This document shows positions 19,857-28,998 of a stretch of DNA of 64,000 nt, piece by piece. The position numbers were made by a program, and so were the translations under genes. Position 1 is the first letter of the stretch; each line of letters begins with the position of its first letter. Origin of the DNA: Chitinophagales bacterium (GTDB lineage: Bacteria; Bacteroidota; Bacteroidia; Chitinophagales; UBA2359); contig JACJXU010000001.1 in assembly GCA_020636475.1 (NCBI GenBank), positions 558,001 through 622,000 of the forward strand. The letters are read 5' to 3'. The notes under the pieces are model-generated. The model had not been told where the DNA came from and did no database searches. It saw only the letters and a program-made list of their open reading frames with translations.

Positions 19857-21101
19857 TTGTTTAAGCAAAAAAATATTCGCGGTCAGTTATTATTTTACTT
19901 GTTGCTTTGCTGCCCTTTTGGTTTAACTGGACAAAAAGGATTTTTACCGTTGCCGGCACAAAAACAGGTTTATGTACCCTTCGAACTCATCAACAATTTG
20001 GTGGTATGCGAATTGAATTTTGAACACATTCCCCACCTGAAATTTATTATTGACACAGGCGTGAGCAACACCATTTTTTTGTATCCCGAACTCCTGATAA
20101 TGTTTGCGCAAAAAGCGAAAAAAAATATCAAAATCAGAGGTTTGGGAAGCGGCGATGAAATAGATGCTGTACTTATGCACAATATTTCCCTTTCCATAGC
20201 AGAAGTTCGCGCCCAAAACTTAGACGTTATCGTATTAAATAATGAACTTTTGGGTTTAGACCGTTTTCTTGGAGAAAAAATATATGGTATCCTTGGTTAC
20301 GATTTTTTTAAAAACTACCGTGTACATATAGATTATGCCAATAAAATGCTTACCATCGAAAATGCCGACAATCCTTTTAAGCCCCAAAGGCGCAAAATGC
20401 AAGCCTTCGATTTGCAAATTGAACATAAAAAACCGTATTTCACCGCCGATATTTTTCAGGGAAACGAATATTTTCGCCAAAAAAAGATATTTATTGATAC
20501 AGGCTCCAGTTTGGCACTTTCTATAATGCCTTCGCCCGAAGAAAAAATGAACGTACCTCAGCCCAATATTCACGCGTATTTGGGTGCCGGAATAAGCGGC
20601 GACTTAGCTGGAGAAATAGCGCGAATAGACAGTTTTTTGCTGGGAAATTACCATTTTTTCGACTTAATTACCGCTTTTCCCGACAGTATGTCTATACAGC
20701 ATTTACAACTGAATGACCATCGTTTTGCGGCAGTTGGCGGGGAAGTTTTGCGGCGGTTTACGCTTATTATGGATTATCCGCACCGAAAAATGTACCTGAA
20801 GTCCAACAAGAACTATAAGGAGGAGTTTTCGTATAACAAAAGTGGTATGTTTTTGATGCAAAGCGACAGTATTCCCAACCAAATAGAAGTATATCGTGTG
20901 GACAGCTTATCGCCGGCAGCCGAAGCGGGCGTTTTGCCCGGCGATATTATTTGGAAATACAATGGTATCGGTGGAGATTTGTCTTTGAATAAAATTATGG
21001 CAGACTTAACAAATCTTAAAGCCGGAAAAAGAATAAAATTGCAACTAAAAAGAAAAGAGGAGTTTCATAAAGTGCAGTTTTTTTTAAAAGATTTACTTTG
21101 A
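19857..21101 (+). CDS. Exported retropepsin-like aspartyl protease with PDZ domain
   Basis: Two DTG triads are present, FIIDTGVSNTIF and IFIDTGSSLALS, so both halves of an aspartyl-protease fold are encoded in one chain. A C-terminal PDZ domain (VDSLSPAAEAGVLPGDIIWKYNG) follows. I prefer the TTG at 19857 because it gives a signal peptide (MFKQKNIRGQLLFYLLLCCP, then FGLTGQ) and lies just after a TATCTTTA -7-like element at 19833. An ATG at 19782 opens the same frame but adds 25 residues that do not resemble a signal peptide. Family members are periplasmic or secreted; the substrate is unknown. It diverges from the DUF3109 operon. Confidence 0.82.
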   Translation: MFKQKNIRGQLLFYLLLCCPFGLTGQKGFLPLPAQKQVYVPFELINNLVVCELNFEHIPHLKFIIDTGVSNTIFLYPELLIMFAQKAKKNIKIRGLGSGDEIDAVLMHNISLSIAEVRAQNLDVIVLNNELLGLDRFLGEKIYGILGYDFFKNYRVHIDYANKMLTIENADNPFKPQRRKMQAFDLQIEHKKPYFTADIFQGNEYFRQKKIFIDTGSSLALSIMPSPEEKMNVPQPNIHAYLGAGISGDLAGEIARIDSFLLGNYHFFDLITAFPDSMSIQHLQLNDHRFAAVGGEVLRRFTLIMDYPHRKMYLKSNKNYKEEFSYNKSGMFLMQSDSIPNQIEVYRVDSLSPAAEAGVLPGDIIWKYNGIGGDLSLNKIMADLTNLKAGKRIKLQLKRKEEFHKVQFFLKDLL

Positions 21102-21149
21102 TGGGAACTATTTTAGCCATAAGCGTGTTTCGGTATTGCTTTATTACTT

Positions 21150-21521
21150 GGGGCTGACCGGACTTGACAGGATTGATTCAGGTATGTAAGCACGCCGAGC
21201 GTTGGTGTACTTTGGCTCGAAAATCTCAAAACACTAACCTAATTTTAATTGGCGAGTATAACTACGCCATGGCTGCCTAGTTCTAGGAACTAACGCGCCT
21301 TTGCTCTCTAAGCGAGTTGCCTGTTGATTCTTAGGTAGAGCATCATAACCAATAGGATAAGGGATTAAATGCTTTGATTAATCCACGAAAAATATAAAAG
21401 CTACGGTATAAGAATGGTTTGTATTTGCACCTGATTGTACCCGACAATTAAGCAAGTACTAAGCGTGTAGAAAGCATATTGGGACTTTATCTGGACGTGG
21501 GTTCGACTCCCACCAGCTCCA
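21150..21521 (+). ncRNA. ssrA: Transfer-messenger RNA (tmRNA)
   Basis: The 5' end GGGGCTGA pairs with CAGCTCC near the 3' end (seven pairs with one G-U). The 3' end carries the T-arm GGTTCGACTCCCACC, so the tRNA-like half is complete. The 5' half contains the typical GACCGGACTTGACAGGATTG. The tag reading frame is at 21251-21280. CCA is not encoded, because the discriminator A is followed by CTC. At about 372 nucleotides it fits the usual size. tmRNA rescues stalled ribosomes together with SmpB, which is not in this window. Confidence 0.96.
21251..21280 (+). other. tmRNA proteolysis tag reading frame
   Basis: The codons from GGC to the TAG stop encode GEYNYAMAA. With the alanine carried by tmRNA, the tag would be A-GEYNYAMAA. 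It ends in the hydrophobic-AA signal recognised by ClpXP-type proteases. Confidence 0.88.
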
Positions 21522-21525
21522 CTCG

Positions 21526-21564
21526 AAAATAGATTGTAAAAAAACTTACAATCTATTTTTTTTG
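21526..21564 (+). terminator. Rho-independent terminator of ssrA
   Basis: A perfect 14-bp stem (21526-21539 with 21546-21559) with a 6-base loop is followed by a run of T. It lies five bases after the mature 3' end of tmRNA. Confidence 0.85.
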
Positions 21565-21572
21565 TAAATTTG
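21565..21572 (+). promoter_or_regulatory. -7 element for the heme peroxidase gene
   Basis: TAAATTTG directly follows the ssrA terminator and lies 26 bases before the peroxidase ATG. No -33 element is at the expected distance. Confidence 0.4.
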
Positions 21573-21597
21573 CCGAAGAACATTTATTTTTTTACAA

Positions 21598-23499
21598 ATG
21601 AAAAAATATTTACTCCCACTATTACTCTTAACACAAATTGGTTTTGCACAGGAAAACAGAACCATTGATGCCAGCAACAACAACTTGCAACACACCGAAT
21701 GGGGAAGCGCAAAAGGTGAAGTACAAACCGTTTGTCCTTTAGATTTTCCCGACAATATTGGCACTACGCCCGCCGGTATGAATCTTCCTTCGCCGCGACT
21801 GATAAGCAATGTTATTTTTAACCAAACCAAATCGCGCCAAAACGCCCACAACATAAGTGATTTCTGTTGGCTTTGGGGACAATTTATCGACCACGACATT
21901 AATCTCATTCCCAATTCCGGCGAGCAAATGCCTATTGCGGTTCCACTTTGCGATGCAGTTTTCGACCCTTTTTGCAATGGCGTTTCTATTATTCCTTTCC
22001 GCCGCTCGCAGTATATGGAAGGCACAGGACTTTCGGTGCAAAATCCGCGTGTTTTTATGAATAACATCACGGCTTACCTTGATGCTTCTAATGTGTATGG
22101 TAGTGATGCCACGCGCGCTGCTTGGTTGCGTACTTTTCAAGATGGAAAACTAAAAACTTCGGAGGAAAATCTTTTGCCTTTTAATACCATTGATGGTAAA
22201 TTTTTTAGTCCCGTAGATGCCAATGCACCTATAATGGACGGAGCCGAAATGGGATTGGTGAAATACTTTGTGGCAGGCGATGTACGCGCCAACGAACAGC
22301 CGAGCTTGGCAAGTATGCACACGCTTTTTATGCGCGAACACAATCGTCTTTGCGATGAAATAAAAAGCCAACATCCGAATTGGAACGACGAACAAATATA
22401 CCAACGCGCCCGCAAAATGGTCGGTGCGATGATACAAGTAATTACTTTTGAAGAATTTTTGCCCACTTTAGGCGTGGAAATTAAGCCCTACGAAGCTTAT
22501 TTACCGCAAATGAATGCGGCAGCTTTCAATGTATTTTCGGCGGCGGCATTCCGTTTGGGACATACAATGGTGAATGAAAAATTACTTCGCCTTAGCGAAA
22601 ATGGCGATACCCTAAGCGAGGGCAATGTATATATTAAAGATGCTTTTTTTAATCCGACTATACTACAAAATGAAGGTGGAATAGAGCCGTTTTTTAGAGG
22701 AATGTTGGTACAGGCGCAGCAGGATATTGATGTTTTTGTGGTAAATGATTTGCGCAATTTTCTCTTTGGCGAGCCGGGAAATGGCGGAATGGATTTGGTT
22801 GCTATCAATATTCAGCGCGGACGAGACCGAGGCTTGAGCGAATACAATACCATTCGCACCGATTTTGGTATGTCTGCCTACAATTCGTACCAAGAACTCA
22901 CCGACAACATTTGGTTGCAAAATGCCTTAGCGTCAATTTATGGCGATATAGACCACGTGGACTTGTGGGTAGGACTCTTGGCAGAAAAACATTTAAACAA
23001 TAAGCCGATAGGACAACTTTTGGCGTATATTTTGAAAAAACAATTTGAAGCCCTTCGCGATGGCGACAGATTTTGGTATGAAAACGATGCGAGCTTTTCC
23101 CCTACAGAAAAAGACTTATTGAAAAACACGCAACTTTCGGATATTTTACTAAGAAATACCAGCATGCAATCCGTACCGGGCGATGTATTTCATATTAATA
23201 CGCCTGTAGGGCTTAGTGAACAAGCGGATTTGCCTTTGGCGAACATTACAGCATTGCCCAATCCTTTTACAACAAATTTGACCATAAAAGTAGATGCCTC
23301 AATAGCAGAAAAAGTACAGTTGCAACTATTACAATTGGATGGAAAAGTGTTCCACTCCCAAGCCGTAAACTTAGTACAAGGCGAGAATTATTTATCCTTA
23401 GACGCTGCTTTTGAAAATATGCCGCAAGGGTATTATTTCTTGCAATTATTAGGCACACAGCAACAGTTTATACCTACAAAATTGCTGAAAGTTAATTAG
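21598..23499 (+). CDS. Exported animal-type heme peroxidase with T9SS sorting domain
   Basis: This 633-residue protein has a signal peptide (MKKYLLPLLLLTQIGFAQ). The peroxidase domain occupies about 20-535. The distal His99 is in WGQFIDHD, the catalytic Arg is in VRANEQPSL, MREHNRLC follows, and the proximal His is in FRLGHTMVN. INIQRGRDRGL is another strong signature of the myeloperoxidase/peroxinectin superfamily. The last 80 residues form a T9SS sorting domain (ALPNPFTTNLTI, LLQLDGKVF, PQGYYFLQLLG). It would use peroxide to oxidise halides or organic substrates outside the cell. It overlaps the convergent DUF4837 gene by 8 bases. Confidence 0.93.
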   Translation: MKKYLLPLLLLTQIGFAQENRTIDASNNNLQHTEWGSAKGEVQTVCPLDFPDNIGTTPAGMNLPSPRLISNVIFNQTKSRQNAHNISDFCWLWGQFIDHDINLIPNSGEQMPIAVPLCDAVFDPFCNGVSIIPFRRSQYMEGTGLSVQNPRVFMNNITAYLDASNVYGSDATRAAWLRTFQDGKLKTSEENLLPFNTIDGKFFSPVDANAPIMDGAEMGLVKYFVAGDVRANEQPSLASMHTLFMREHNRLCDEIKSQHPNWNDEQIYQRARKMVGAMIQVITFEEFLPTLGVEIKPYEAYLPQMNAAAFNVFSAAAFRLGHTMVNEKLLRLSENGDTLSEGNVYIKDAFFNPTILQNEGGIEPFFRGMLVQAQQDIDVFVVNDLRNFLFGEPGNGGMDLVAINIQRGRDRGLSEYNTIRTDFGMSAYNSYQELTDNIWLQNALASIYGDIDHVDLWVGLLAEKHLNNKPIGQLLAYILKKQFEALRDGDRFWYENDASFSPTEKDLLKNTQLSDILLRNTSMQSVPGDVFHINTPVGLSEQADLPLANITALPNPFTTNLTIKVDASIAEKVQLQLLQLDGKVFHSQAVNLVQGENYLSLDAAFENMPQGYYFLQLLGTQQQFIPTKLLKVN

Positions 23500-24550
23500 C
23501 TTTTTCGGGTATCTGAACACTTTTTAGCCAGCTTTCCAACTTGAGCATTGCATTTCGCTTGTTGCCGTTGGGAGCGTACACAAAACCGTCTAATACAAGC
23601 ACTCTTTGGTTGATGCTGTCGTTGATGGTGTAACTTACAAAAGGACCGCCCATAAAATCTGTTGTCATTCGCCACAAGCCGCGCGCTTCATAGGTAGGTT
23701 TTTTGTTAACTTCTATTTTGTCAATAATAAAAGGTACAATGGTATCGCTGCGCATATACGCATGCGAAATATCGCTCTCCACATATTTTTGTCCTAAAAC
23801 ATCGCGTACCGCAATACCATAGCCCGGCGCAAACGCTGCACCTTCATCGTAAGTAGAAGAAAAAATAAACACATTGCTAACTTCCTCCTCAATATCTTGC
23901 CGCAACCAAAGCGCATTTCCCTGATCTACTACGGTGCGAAAACTGTTGGGAATGGGCAGTTTAATATTAAACTTTTTATTAAAGGTCTCGGTGCGTTTTT
24001 CATCAATTCCCGAAGCCAGTGCCGCGCGCAATGCTTTTGCATTTTCGGTATCGGCAAGGCGTTTCAAAATATTTTTGGCATTTTGGCGGATGTTGTTTTT
24101 CAATTCTTCTTTGGAATTGGCATACACATACGTTACTTGTTGCGGCTTTGCCCATACATCGGCAAAAGTGAACATAACGCCATTGCGCTTATTTTGGGGC
24201 ACTTTGTTGAGTTGTTTGGTCAATACTTCACTTCCCAAGTTATTTTCATTGAGCGGTGCTACCCACAAAATAGTATTCTGGCGATTGAGCAAATCGGTAA
24301 GTGCGCCCGGTTCTACTTGCAGCACATCAAATCTGTTTTCCGACTGAGGCAGTGCCGGATAGTCCGAAAGGAGCAAATCTTTGAGAACAATGCCTACGCT
24401 GTCGTTTTCCCACAAATTTTCTTCTATCACCAACAAAAGTTGGTTGATACCACCATTGGATTCGGGCAGATGACCGGAAGATTGTTCACAAGCGGAAAAT
24501 CCCAATAAAATACTTACAAAAAGGAACGAATAAACGGATAAAATTTTCAT
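23492..24550 (-). CDS. DUF4837 family lipoprotein
   Basis: This 352-residue protein has a lipoprotein signal (LLGFSAC, Cys at about 21). The mature sequence matches DUF4837: an early INQLLLVIEENLWENDSVG segment, RQNTILWVAPL in the middle, and GLWRMTTDFMGGPFVSY near the end. The family is found in Bacteroidota and its function is unknown. It should be anchored in a membrane facing the periplasm or surface. The gene converges with the peroxidase gene and overlaps its last 8 bases. Confidence 0.85.
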   Translation of the reverse strand: MKILSVYSFLFVSILLGFSACEQSSGHLPESNGGINQLLLVIEENLWENDSVGIVLKDLLLSDYPALPQSENRFDVLQVEPGALTDLLNRQNTILWVAPLNENNLGSEVLTKQLNKVPQNKRNGVMFTFADVWAKPQQVTYVYANSKEELKNNIRQNAKNILKRLADTENAKALRAALASGIDEKRTETFNKKFNIKLPIPNSFRTVVDQGNALWLRQDIEEEVSNVFIFSSTYDEGAAFAPGYGIAVRDVLGQKYVESDISHAYMRSDTIVPFIIDKIEVNKKPTYEARGLWRMTTDFMGGPFVSYTINDSINQRVLVLDGFVYAPNGNKRNAMLKLESWLKSVQIPEKAN

Positions 24551-24573
24551 GAATAGCAGTTATGATTTGGCAA

Positions 24574-24581
24574 CAAAAGTA
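24574..24581 (-). promoter_or_regulatory. -7 element for the DUF4837 gene
   Basis: The minus strand reads TACTTTTG, 24 bases upstream of the ATG. The same octamer occurs again at 24610-24617, so either could be used. Confidence 0.38.
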
Positions 24582-24694
24582 CTAAAATTAACTAAAGTAA
24601 AAATTGATACAAAAGTATAATTTTATAGAAAATGCCTGAAAATATGACGTTTCTGTGATAATTGAAGGGTTTGGAAGGAAGTTCTTTAAAAGTA

Positions 24695-25216
24695 TTATAC
24701 ATTACATTTATCCAGCGACAAAATAAAATAAGAATACATTATCACCCATAATATAATTATTGCCGTTAAGCCTTCAAAATTTCTCTTTATTTTAGCTTCG
24801 TTTGTGACAAACTTTTTATAAAAGTAAGGAATTTGGTATTTTTCCGAAAGACATTGCATTACTTGCTCTGAGTATTGGTACACTTCAATTTCGGCAATGG
24901 GTTTATATAATATTTCCGTAAACATGGCCATATAAAAAAACTCTTTAGGGTCTTTGTCTTGCTTCAGAATAATATACCCAACACCTGTACGAGAACGACG
25001 CCTATAAGTTCGCGTATTTTGCTCTATTTCAAACCAAAATTCTGTTATGTCGTTGGGGTCAAAGAATATTTCTTTTTTGCCTGTTTTTATCCTTATTTTT
25101 TCGTTCATGAAAATACTCCATTGCAATTTTTTTTTAATAGGATAATAAGTAATTTCATAACAATCAATTTGGTTTGGGGAACTTACAATTTCAAAATCGT
25201 TGTATAACAAATCCAT
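24695..25216 (-). CDS. Uncharacterised protein with one C-terminal membrane segment
   Basis: This 173-residue protein matches no family I recognise. The first 140 residues are mixed alpha/beta and rich in aromatic residues, with an arginine cluster (TYRRRSRTG) near residue 74. A single hydrophobic helix near 150-167 (LTAIIILWVIMYSYFIL) probably anchors it in the membrane. The strand-rich part (KIRIKTGKKEIFFDPNDITEFWF) could be a PH-like fold, but that is only a guess. No neighbour gives a clue. Confidence 0.6.
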   Translation of the reverse strand: MDLLYNDFEIVSSPNQIDCYEITYYPIKKKLQWSIFMNEKIRIKTGKKEIFFDPNDITEFWFEIEQNTRTYRRRSRTGVGYIILKQDKDPKEFFYMAMFTEILYKPIAEIEVYQYSEQVMQCLSEKYQIPYFYKKFVTNEAKIKRNFEGLTAIIILWVIMYSYFILSLDKCNV

Positions 25217-25530
25217 ACTTAGAAAATATACCGCGCAAAAAAATAAAATATTGATAGCAACTCTACTGTACTACGGAATCCATTTTTTACGATAAAAGTT
25301 CAACTAAGCAACTTTTATACGTGTACGAATAAAATGGTATTTAATTTTTTTGGAAATATTACACAAGCTGGCCCGAGCTTCTAATAGCTCGTGTCCAAGT
25401 TAAAAGGCTAATAAAAGCGAAGCAAATTAAAAGCCCATACCGTAAGTTGGTTCGCGCTTTTTTCATCTACGCCTAAAAATCCAAGAAAAAACACCCAAAA
25501 CCCAAGCCCCAAAAAAAACTACAACTTCAC
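25217..25530. other. Intergenic region with REP-like hairpin
   Basis: This 314-base gap contains no reading frame I would call. Its main feature is a hairpin at about 25370-25396: CGAGCT (25374-25379), a 6-base loop, then AGCTCG (25386-25391), extended imperfectly by GG/CC on the outside. No T-run follows, so it is not a classical terminator. It resembles the small palindromic repeats that scatter through bacterial intergenic regions. Confidence 0.4.
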
Positions 25531-26247
25531 CTAATCAAGACAATCCTTATACTTTTCAATGGTAGCACGCAAACCAAAATATAGTGCATCGCTGATAAGT
25601 GCATGCCCAATAGACACTTCCACAACTTGCGGCACTTGCTGATGAAAATATTGCAAGTTTTGGAGGCTTAAGTCGTGTCCCGCATTTACTTCCAAGCCCA
25701 AATCTACTGCCCGCTGTGCTGCTTCGGCAAAGGGCGCAACGGCTTCGACAGGGTCGGTAGTAAAATCTTTGGCGTAGGGTCCGGTGTAGAGTTCTATACG
25801 GTCGGTACCCGTTAAAAAAGCCGCTTCTATAAGTTCGGTATCGGTTTCCATAAACAAAGAAACCCTTGTACCCACTTGCTTGATACGCGCTATCACTTCG
25901 CGCAAAAACTGCTGATGCGTAAAGGTATCCCAACCCTCGCTGGAAGTAAGCGCATCGGGCGGGTCGGGAACAAGCGTACATTGGTGCGGTTTTACCTTTT
26001 CGATGAGTTGCAAAAAATGTTCCGAAGGGTAGCCTTCTACATTTAGTTCCGTTTGTACAATCGGTTTTAGTGCTATCACATCTTCGTAGCGTACATGTCG
26101 CTGGTCGGGGCGCGGGTGTACTGTAATTCCCTCCGCACCAAAAATTTCGCAATCTTTGGCAACTTGCAACAAGTTGGGTACATTGCCGCCGCGCGCATTT
26201 CTTATAAGAGCTACTTTGTTTATATTTACACTAAGTCGGGTCGCCAT
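25531..26247 (-). CDS. pdxJ: Pyridoxine 5'-phosphate synthase
   Basis: PdxJ condenses 1-deoxyxylulose 5-phosphate with 3-amino-2-oxopropyl phosphate to make pyridoxine 5'-phosphate. The 238-residue protein has the standard length and motifs: LSVNINKVALIRNARGG at the start, GITVHPRPDQRHV, LELYTGPYA-like residues, and the phosphate-binding LEVNAGHDLS, ending with SIGHALISDALYFGL. It is a cytoplasmic TIM-barrel enzyme. It diverges from the YitT-family gene. No other vitamin B6 genes are in the window. Confidence 0.96.
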   Translation of the reverse strand: MATRLSVNINKVALIRNARGGNVPNLLQVAKDCEIFGAEGITVHPRPDQRHVRYEDVIALKPIVQTELNVEGYPSEHFLQLIEKVKPHQCTLVPDPPDALTSSEGWDTFTHQQFLREVIARIKQVGTRVSLFMETDTELIEAAFLTGTDRIELYTGPYAKDFTTDPVEAVAPFAEAAQRAVDLGLEVNAGHDLSLQNLQYFHQQVPQVVEVSIGHALISDALYFGLRATIEKYKDCLD

Positions 26248-26360
26248 AATTTCAAGTTATTATTTTCAGTAGTACCACAAAAATGTAAAATTAATTGCAA
26301 ATTTGCTATACTACTATTATTTTGTAGCTAAAAGTTTTTGTTTACATAAATGTTTGTGTA

Positions 26361-27338
26361 TTGAATCCATTTTTCCAACAATTTATTGCCGCCACCACCA
26401 AGCTGTATTCGGGAAAAAGAAAACAGGCTGTTGCCAATTATCTGCGACTTGAAAAACACGAACAAAAAATAGAACTTGCCATAAGGCATGAAATTGTAAG
26501 TTTTCTGTTCATTCTGGCAGGAACGCTTTCCGCTACTTGGGGACTAAAAGCTTTTTTGCTGCCCAACGGTTTTATTGACGGCGGCGTTACGGGTATTTCG
26601 CTTATTATCGAAAAACTTACCCAAATTCCTTTGGCAATACTCATTGTGCTTATCAATCTTCCTTTTTTGCTGTTAGCATTTAAGGCGGTAAGTGTTCGTT
26701 TTGCCGTAAAAAGTATTTTGGCAATAAGCATTCTGGCACTGTGGTTATATATTTTACCCTTCAAAAGTATTACCAACGACAAAATATTGATTGCAGCTTT
26801 TGGCGGCTTCTTTTTGGGGCTGGGCATTGGCTTGGCTATTCGCGGCGGTGCTATTATTGACGGAACCGAAGTGTTGGCAATTTATCTACACAAAAAAACA
26901 GACATTTCGGTAGGTAGTATCATTTTAGTTTTCAATCTCATTATTTTTTCCATAGCTGCGCTGATATTTTCTACCGAAATAGCCTTGTATGCTATTCTCA
27001 CCTACATTGCTGCTTCCAAAACGGTCGATTATGTTATTGATGGTTTTGAAGAATACTTGGCTGTTACCATTATTTCCGAAAAAAGTATGTTACTTCGTTG
27101 GGTAATTACCGAAAAACTCGGCTTGGCATGTACTATTTACAAGGGCGAAAACGGTTATTACAAACAAAATCCTGCCGAAGAAATAGATATTATTTTTACG
27201 GTTATTTCACGTTTGGAAATGGCGAAACTCAAAAAAGAAATCCGACAGGTTGATGCCAAAGCCTTTGTGAGCATGCACAAAATAGCCGATACCAAAGGAG
27301 GAATGATTCGCCAAAAACCTATTCACCAAATTCATTGA
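26361..27338 (+). CDS. YitT family membrane protein (DUF2179)
   Basis: This 325-residue protein uses a TTG start, since no in-frame ATG lies nearby. After a hydrophilic N-terminus of about 45 residues it has five to six membrane helices containing the family pattern LLPNGFIDGGVTGISLI and, near residue 165, RGGAIIDGTEVLA. The C-terminal cytoplasmic part (about 230-315) is the DUF2179 domain (EKLGLACTIYKGENGYYK, then DIIFTVISRLEMAKLK). YitT proteins are inner-membrane proteins of unsettled function; some are proposed transporters. No operon partner is evident. Confidence 0.88.
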   Translation: MNPFFQQFIAATTKLYSGKRKQAVANYLRLEKHEQKIELAIRHEIVSFLFILAGTLSATWGLKAFLLPNGFIDGGVTGISLIIEKLTQIPLAILIVLINLPFLLLAFKAVSVRFAVKSILAISILALWLYILPFKSITNDKILIAAFGGFFLGLGIGLAIRGGAIIDGTEVLAIYLHKKTDISVGSIILVFNLIIFSIAALIFSTEIALYAILTYIAASKTVDYVIDGFEEYLAVTIISEKSMLLRWVITEKLGLACTIYKGENGYYKQNPAEEIDIIFTVISRLEMAKLKKEIRQVDAKAFVSMHKIADTKGGMIRQKPIHQIH

Positions 27339-27455
27339 GCCTTCGGGAAATTCGTATTAGCCTACAGCGTATTTTATCAATCTTTTTGTACTTTTACGCC
27401 CCTTAGATTTTTTTACACCAACTATTTACACATTCCGCTTTTTTTAAACTAACGT

Positions 27456-28946
27456 ATGTTTTATTCAGAACACAAAATCCTTTTTATTTCATTTATATCC
27501 CTCCTACCCTTTTATCTTGCCGCTCAATCATCTCAGTTTTATAATGCTATTGAAAAATTTGAAAATGATAAATGCCTCAAAGCCGCTTCGTGGAGTTTGA
27601 CAATACTGAATGTTGATGCCAATAATACTGTTTTCGAGCATAATTCGGATATGGTTTTGGCTCCTGCTTCTACCTTAAAAACGGTTACTACTTCTTCGGC
27701 ACTGGCAATATTAGGCGCCAACTTTAGGTTTGAAACCATGCTACAATACGATGGCTTCATAGACGACGAAGGTGTTTTGCACGGCAATATGTATATAAAA
27801 GGTGGCGGCGACCCTACGCTGGGCTTTTTGCGCAATGGCTGGGGCAATAGCTACGACAAAGTGCTGAGAACGTGGCTCGGATTTGTGAGGGCAGCGGGTA
27901 TCAAAAAAATTACCGGAGCCGTAATAGGCGATGCCAGCATTTTTGAAACCTCTACCGTTTCGCCATATTGGCTATGGGAAGATATTGGCAATTATTATGG
28001 CGCAGGAGCTTGTGGACTTACTTTCCACGAAAATCAGTACAATTTGGGATTAAAGCCCGGCAAAAAAACAGGTGCACCTACGCTTGTTGCCGGAACTGAC
28101 CCTGCTTTACCCGGCATTACCTTTGTAAATGAAGTAATAACAGGCAATGAAAATACAGGCGATGAGGCTTATTTGTTCTGTGCCCCTTACTCCGAGCTTA
28201 TTTACATTCGCGGGCGTATTCCGCGCTGCGACAGCACTTTTTATATTATGGGTACTATTCCCGACCCGGCACTTTTTACGGCTTATACACTACATCAGTA
28301 CCTCAAAAAAAATGGCATTGATATTCAATTAGAGCCTTCTACACTGGGACATTTACTAAAATATCCCAATGATGCTCAACGCAGCAGTATCGGCAGTATT
28401 CTTTCGCCGCCGCTACATGAAATAGTGTATTGGGCAAACCAAAAAAGCATTAATCTTTATTGCGAGCATTTGTTAAAAATGATAGGCTACAAAGTATATA
28501 AATACGGAAGTGCCGAAGCGGGCTTGCGCGCCATTCACAGCATTTGGAAAAGAAAAGGTATTAATCTCGACAGTTTTTTTATGATGGACGGCAGCGGTTT
28601 GTCGCCTGTAAATGCGGTTTCTACCAAACATTTGGCGGAAATTTTGCGCAGCACTTCTTACGAGGCATATTTTCCTTACTTCGATTTTAGCTTATCACAC
28701 GCGGGCGATGCCAGAGACCATGGTTCCCTGCGCAACCATTTTGTAGGTACAAAAGCACAACGAAATCTGCGTGCCAAAAGTGGCTACATTGAACGCGTGC
28801 GCAGTTATTCGGGCTTTGTACAAAACAACTGCGGGGAGTTGCTCTCGTTTTCTTTTATTGTAAATAACTACACCTGCGATAAAAGTTTGCTGCGGGAAAA
28901 AATGTTTGCGGTGATGAAAACTTTCGCGTATTTAGATGCCAATTAA
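27456..28946 (+). CDS. dacB: D-alanyl-D-alanine carboxypeptidase/endopeptidase (PBP4, S13 family)
   Basis: This 496-residue periplasmic enzyme trims or cleaves peptidoglycan peptide cross-links. A signal peptide (ends YLAAQ) precedes the S13 domain. The three penicillin-binding motifs are present: SxxK as Ser72-Thr-Leu-Lys75 in APASTLKTV, SxN as KSINLY, and the KTG-type motif as AKSGYI. The inserted domain typical of PBP4 is present between the first two motifs (roughly 100-290). Its length agrees with the family. It is followed by the terminator of the convergent gene. Confidence 0.94.
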   Translation: MFYSEHKILFISFISLLPFYLAAQSSQFYNAIEKFENDKCLKAASWSLTILNVDANNTVFEHNSDMVLAPASTLKTVTTSSALAILGANFRFETMLQYDGFIDDEGVLHGNMYIKGGGDPTLGFLRNGWGNSYDKVLRTWLGFVRAAGIKKITGAVIGDASIFETSTVSPYWLWEDIGNYYGAGACGLTFHENQYNLGLKPGKKTGAPTLVAGTDPALPGITFVNEVITGNENTGDEAYLFCAPYSELIYIRGRIPRCDSTFYIMGTIPDPALFTAYTLHQYLKKNGIDIQLEPSTLGHLLKYPNDAQRSSIGSILSPPLHEIVYWANQKSINLYCEHLLKMIGYKVYKYGSAEAGLRAIHSIWKRKGINLDSFFMMDGSGLSPVNAVSTKHLAEILRSTSYEAYFPYFDFSLSHAGDARDHGSLRNHFVGTKAQRNLRAKSGYIERVRSYSGFVQNNCGELLSFSFIVNNYTCDKSLLREKMFAVMKTFAYLDAN

Positions 28947-28984
28947 AATAAAGAGACTACCACAAATGGGCAGCCTCCTTATTT
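28946..28984 (-). terminator. Rho-independent terminator
   Basis: A 16-bp stem (28946-28961 with 28969-28984) pairs fully on the minus-strand RNA when G-U pairs are allowed, and then runs into TTTATTTTAATT. It lies 15 bases beyond the stop of the 28999-30597 gene. On the plus strand the same positions become A-C mismatches, so it mainly serves the minus strand. Confidence 0.7.
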
Positions 28985-28998
28985 CTTTAACAAAATGT

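Noticed and set aside
21546..22070. A 174-codon open frame antisense to the peroxidase gene
   Set aside because: It is a shadow of a strongly supported gene, crosses the ssrA terminator, and shows no domain.
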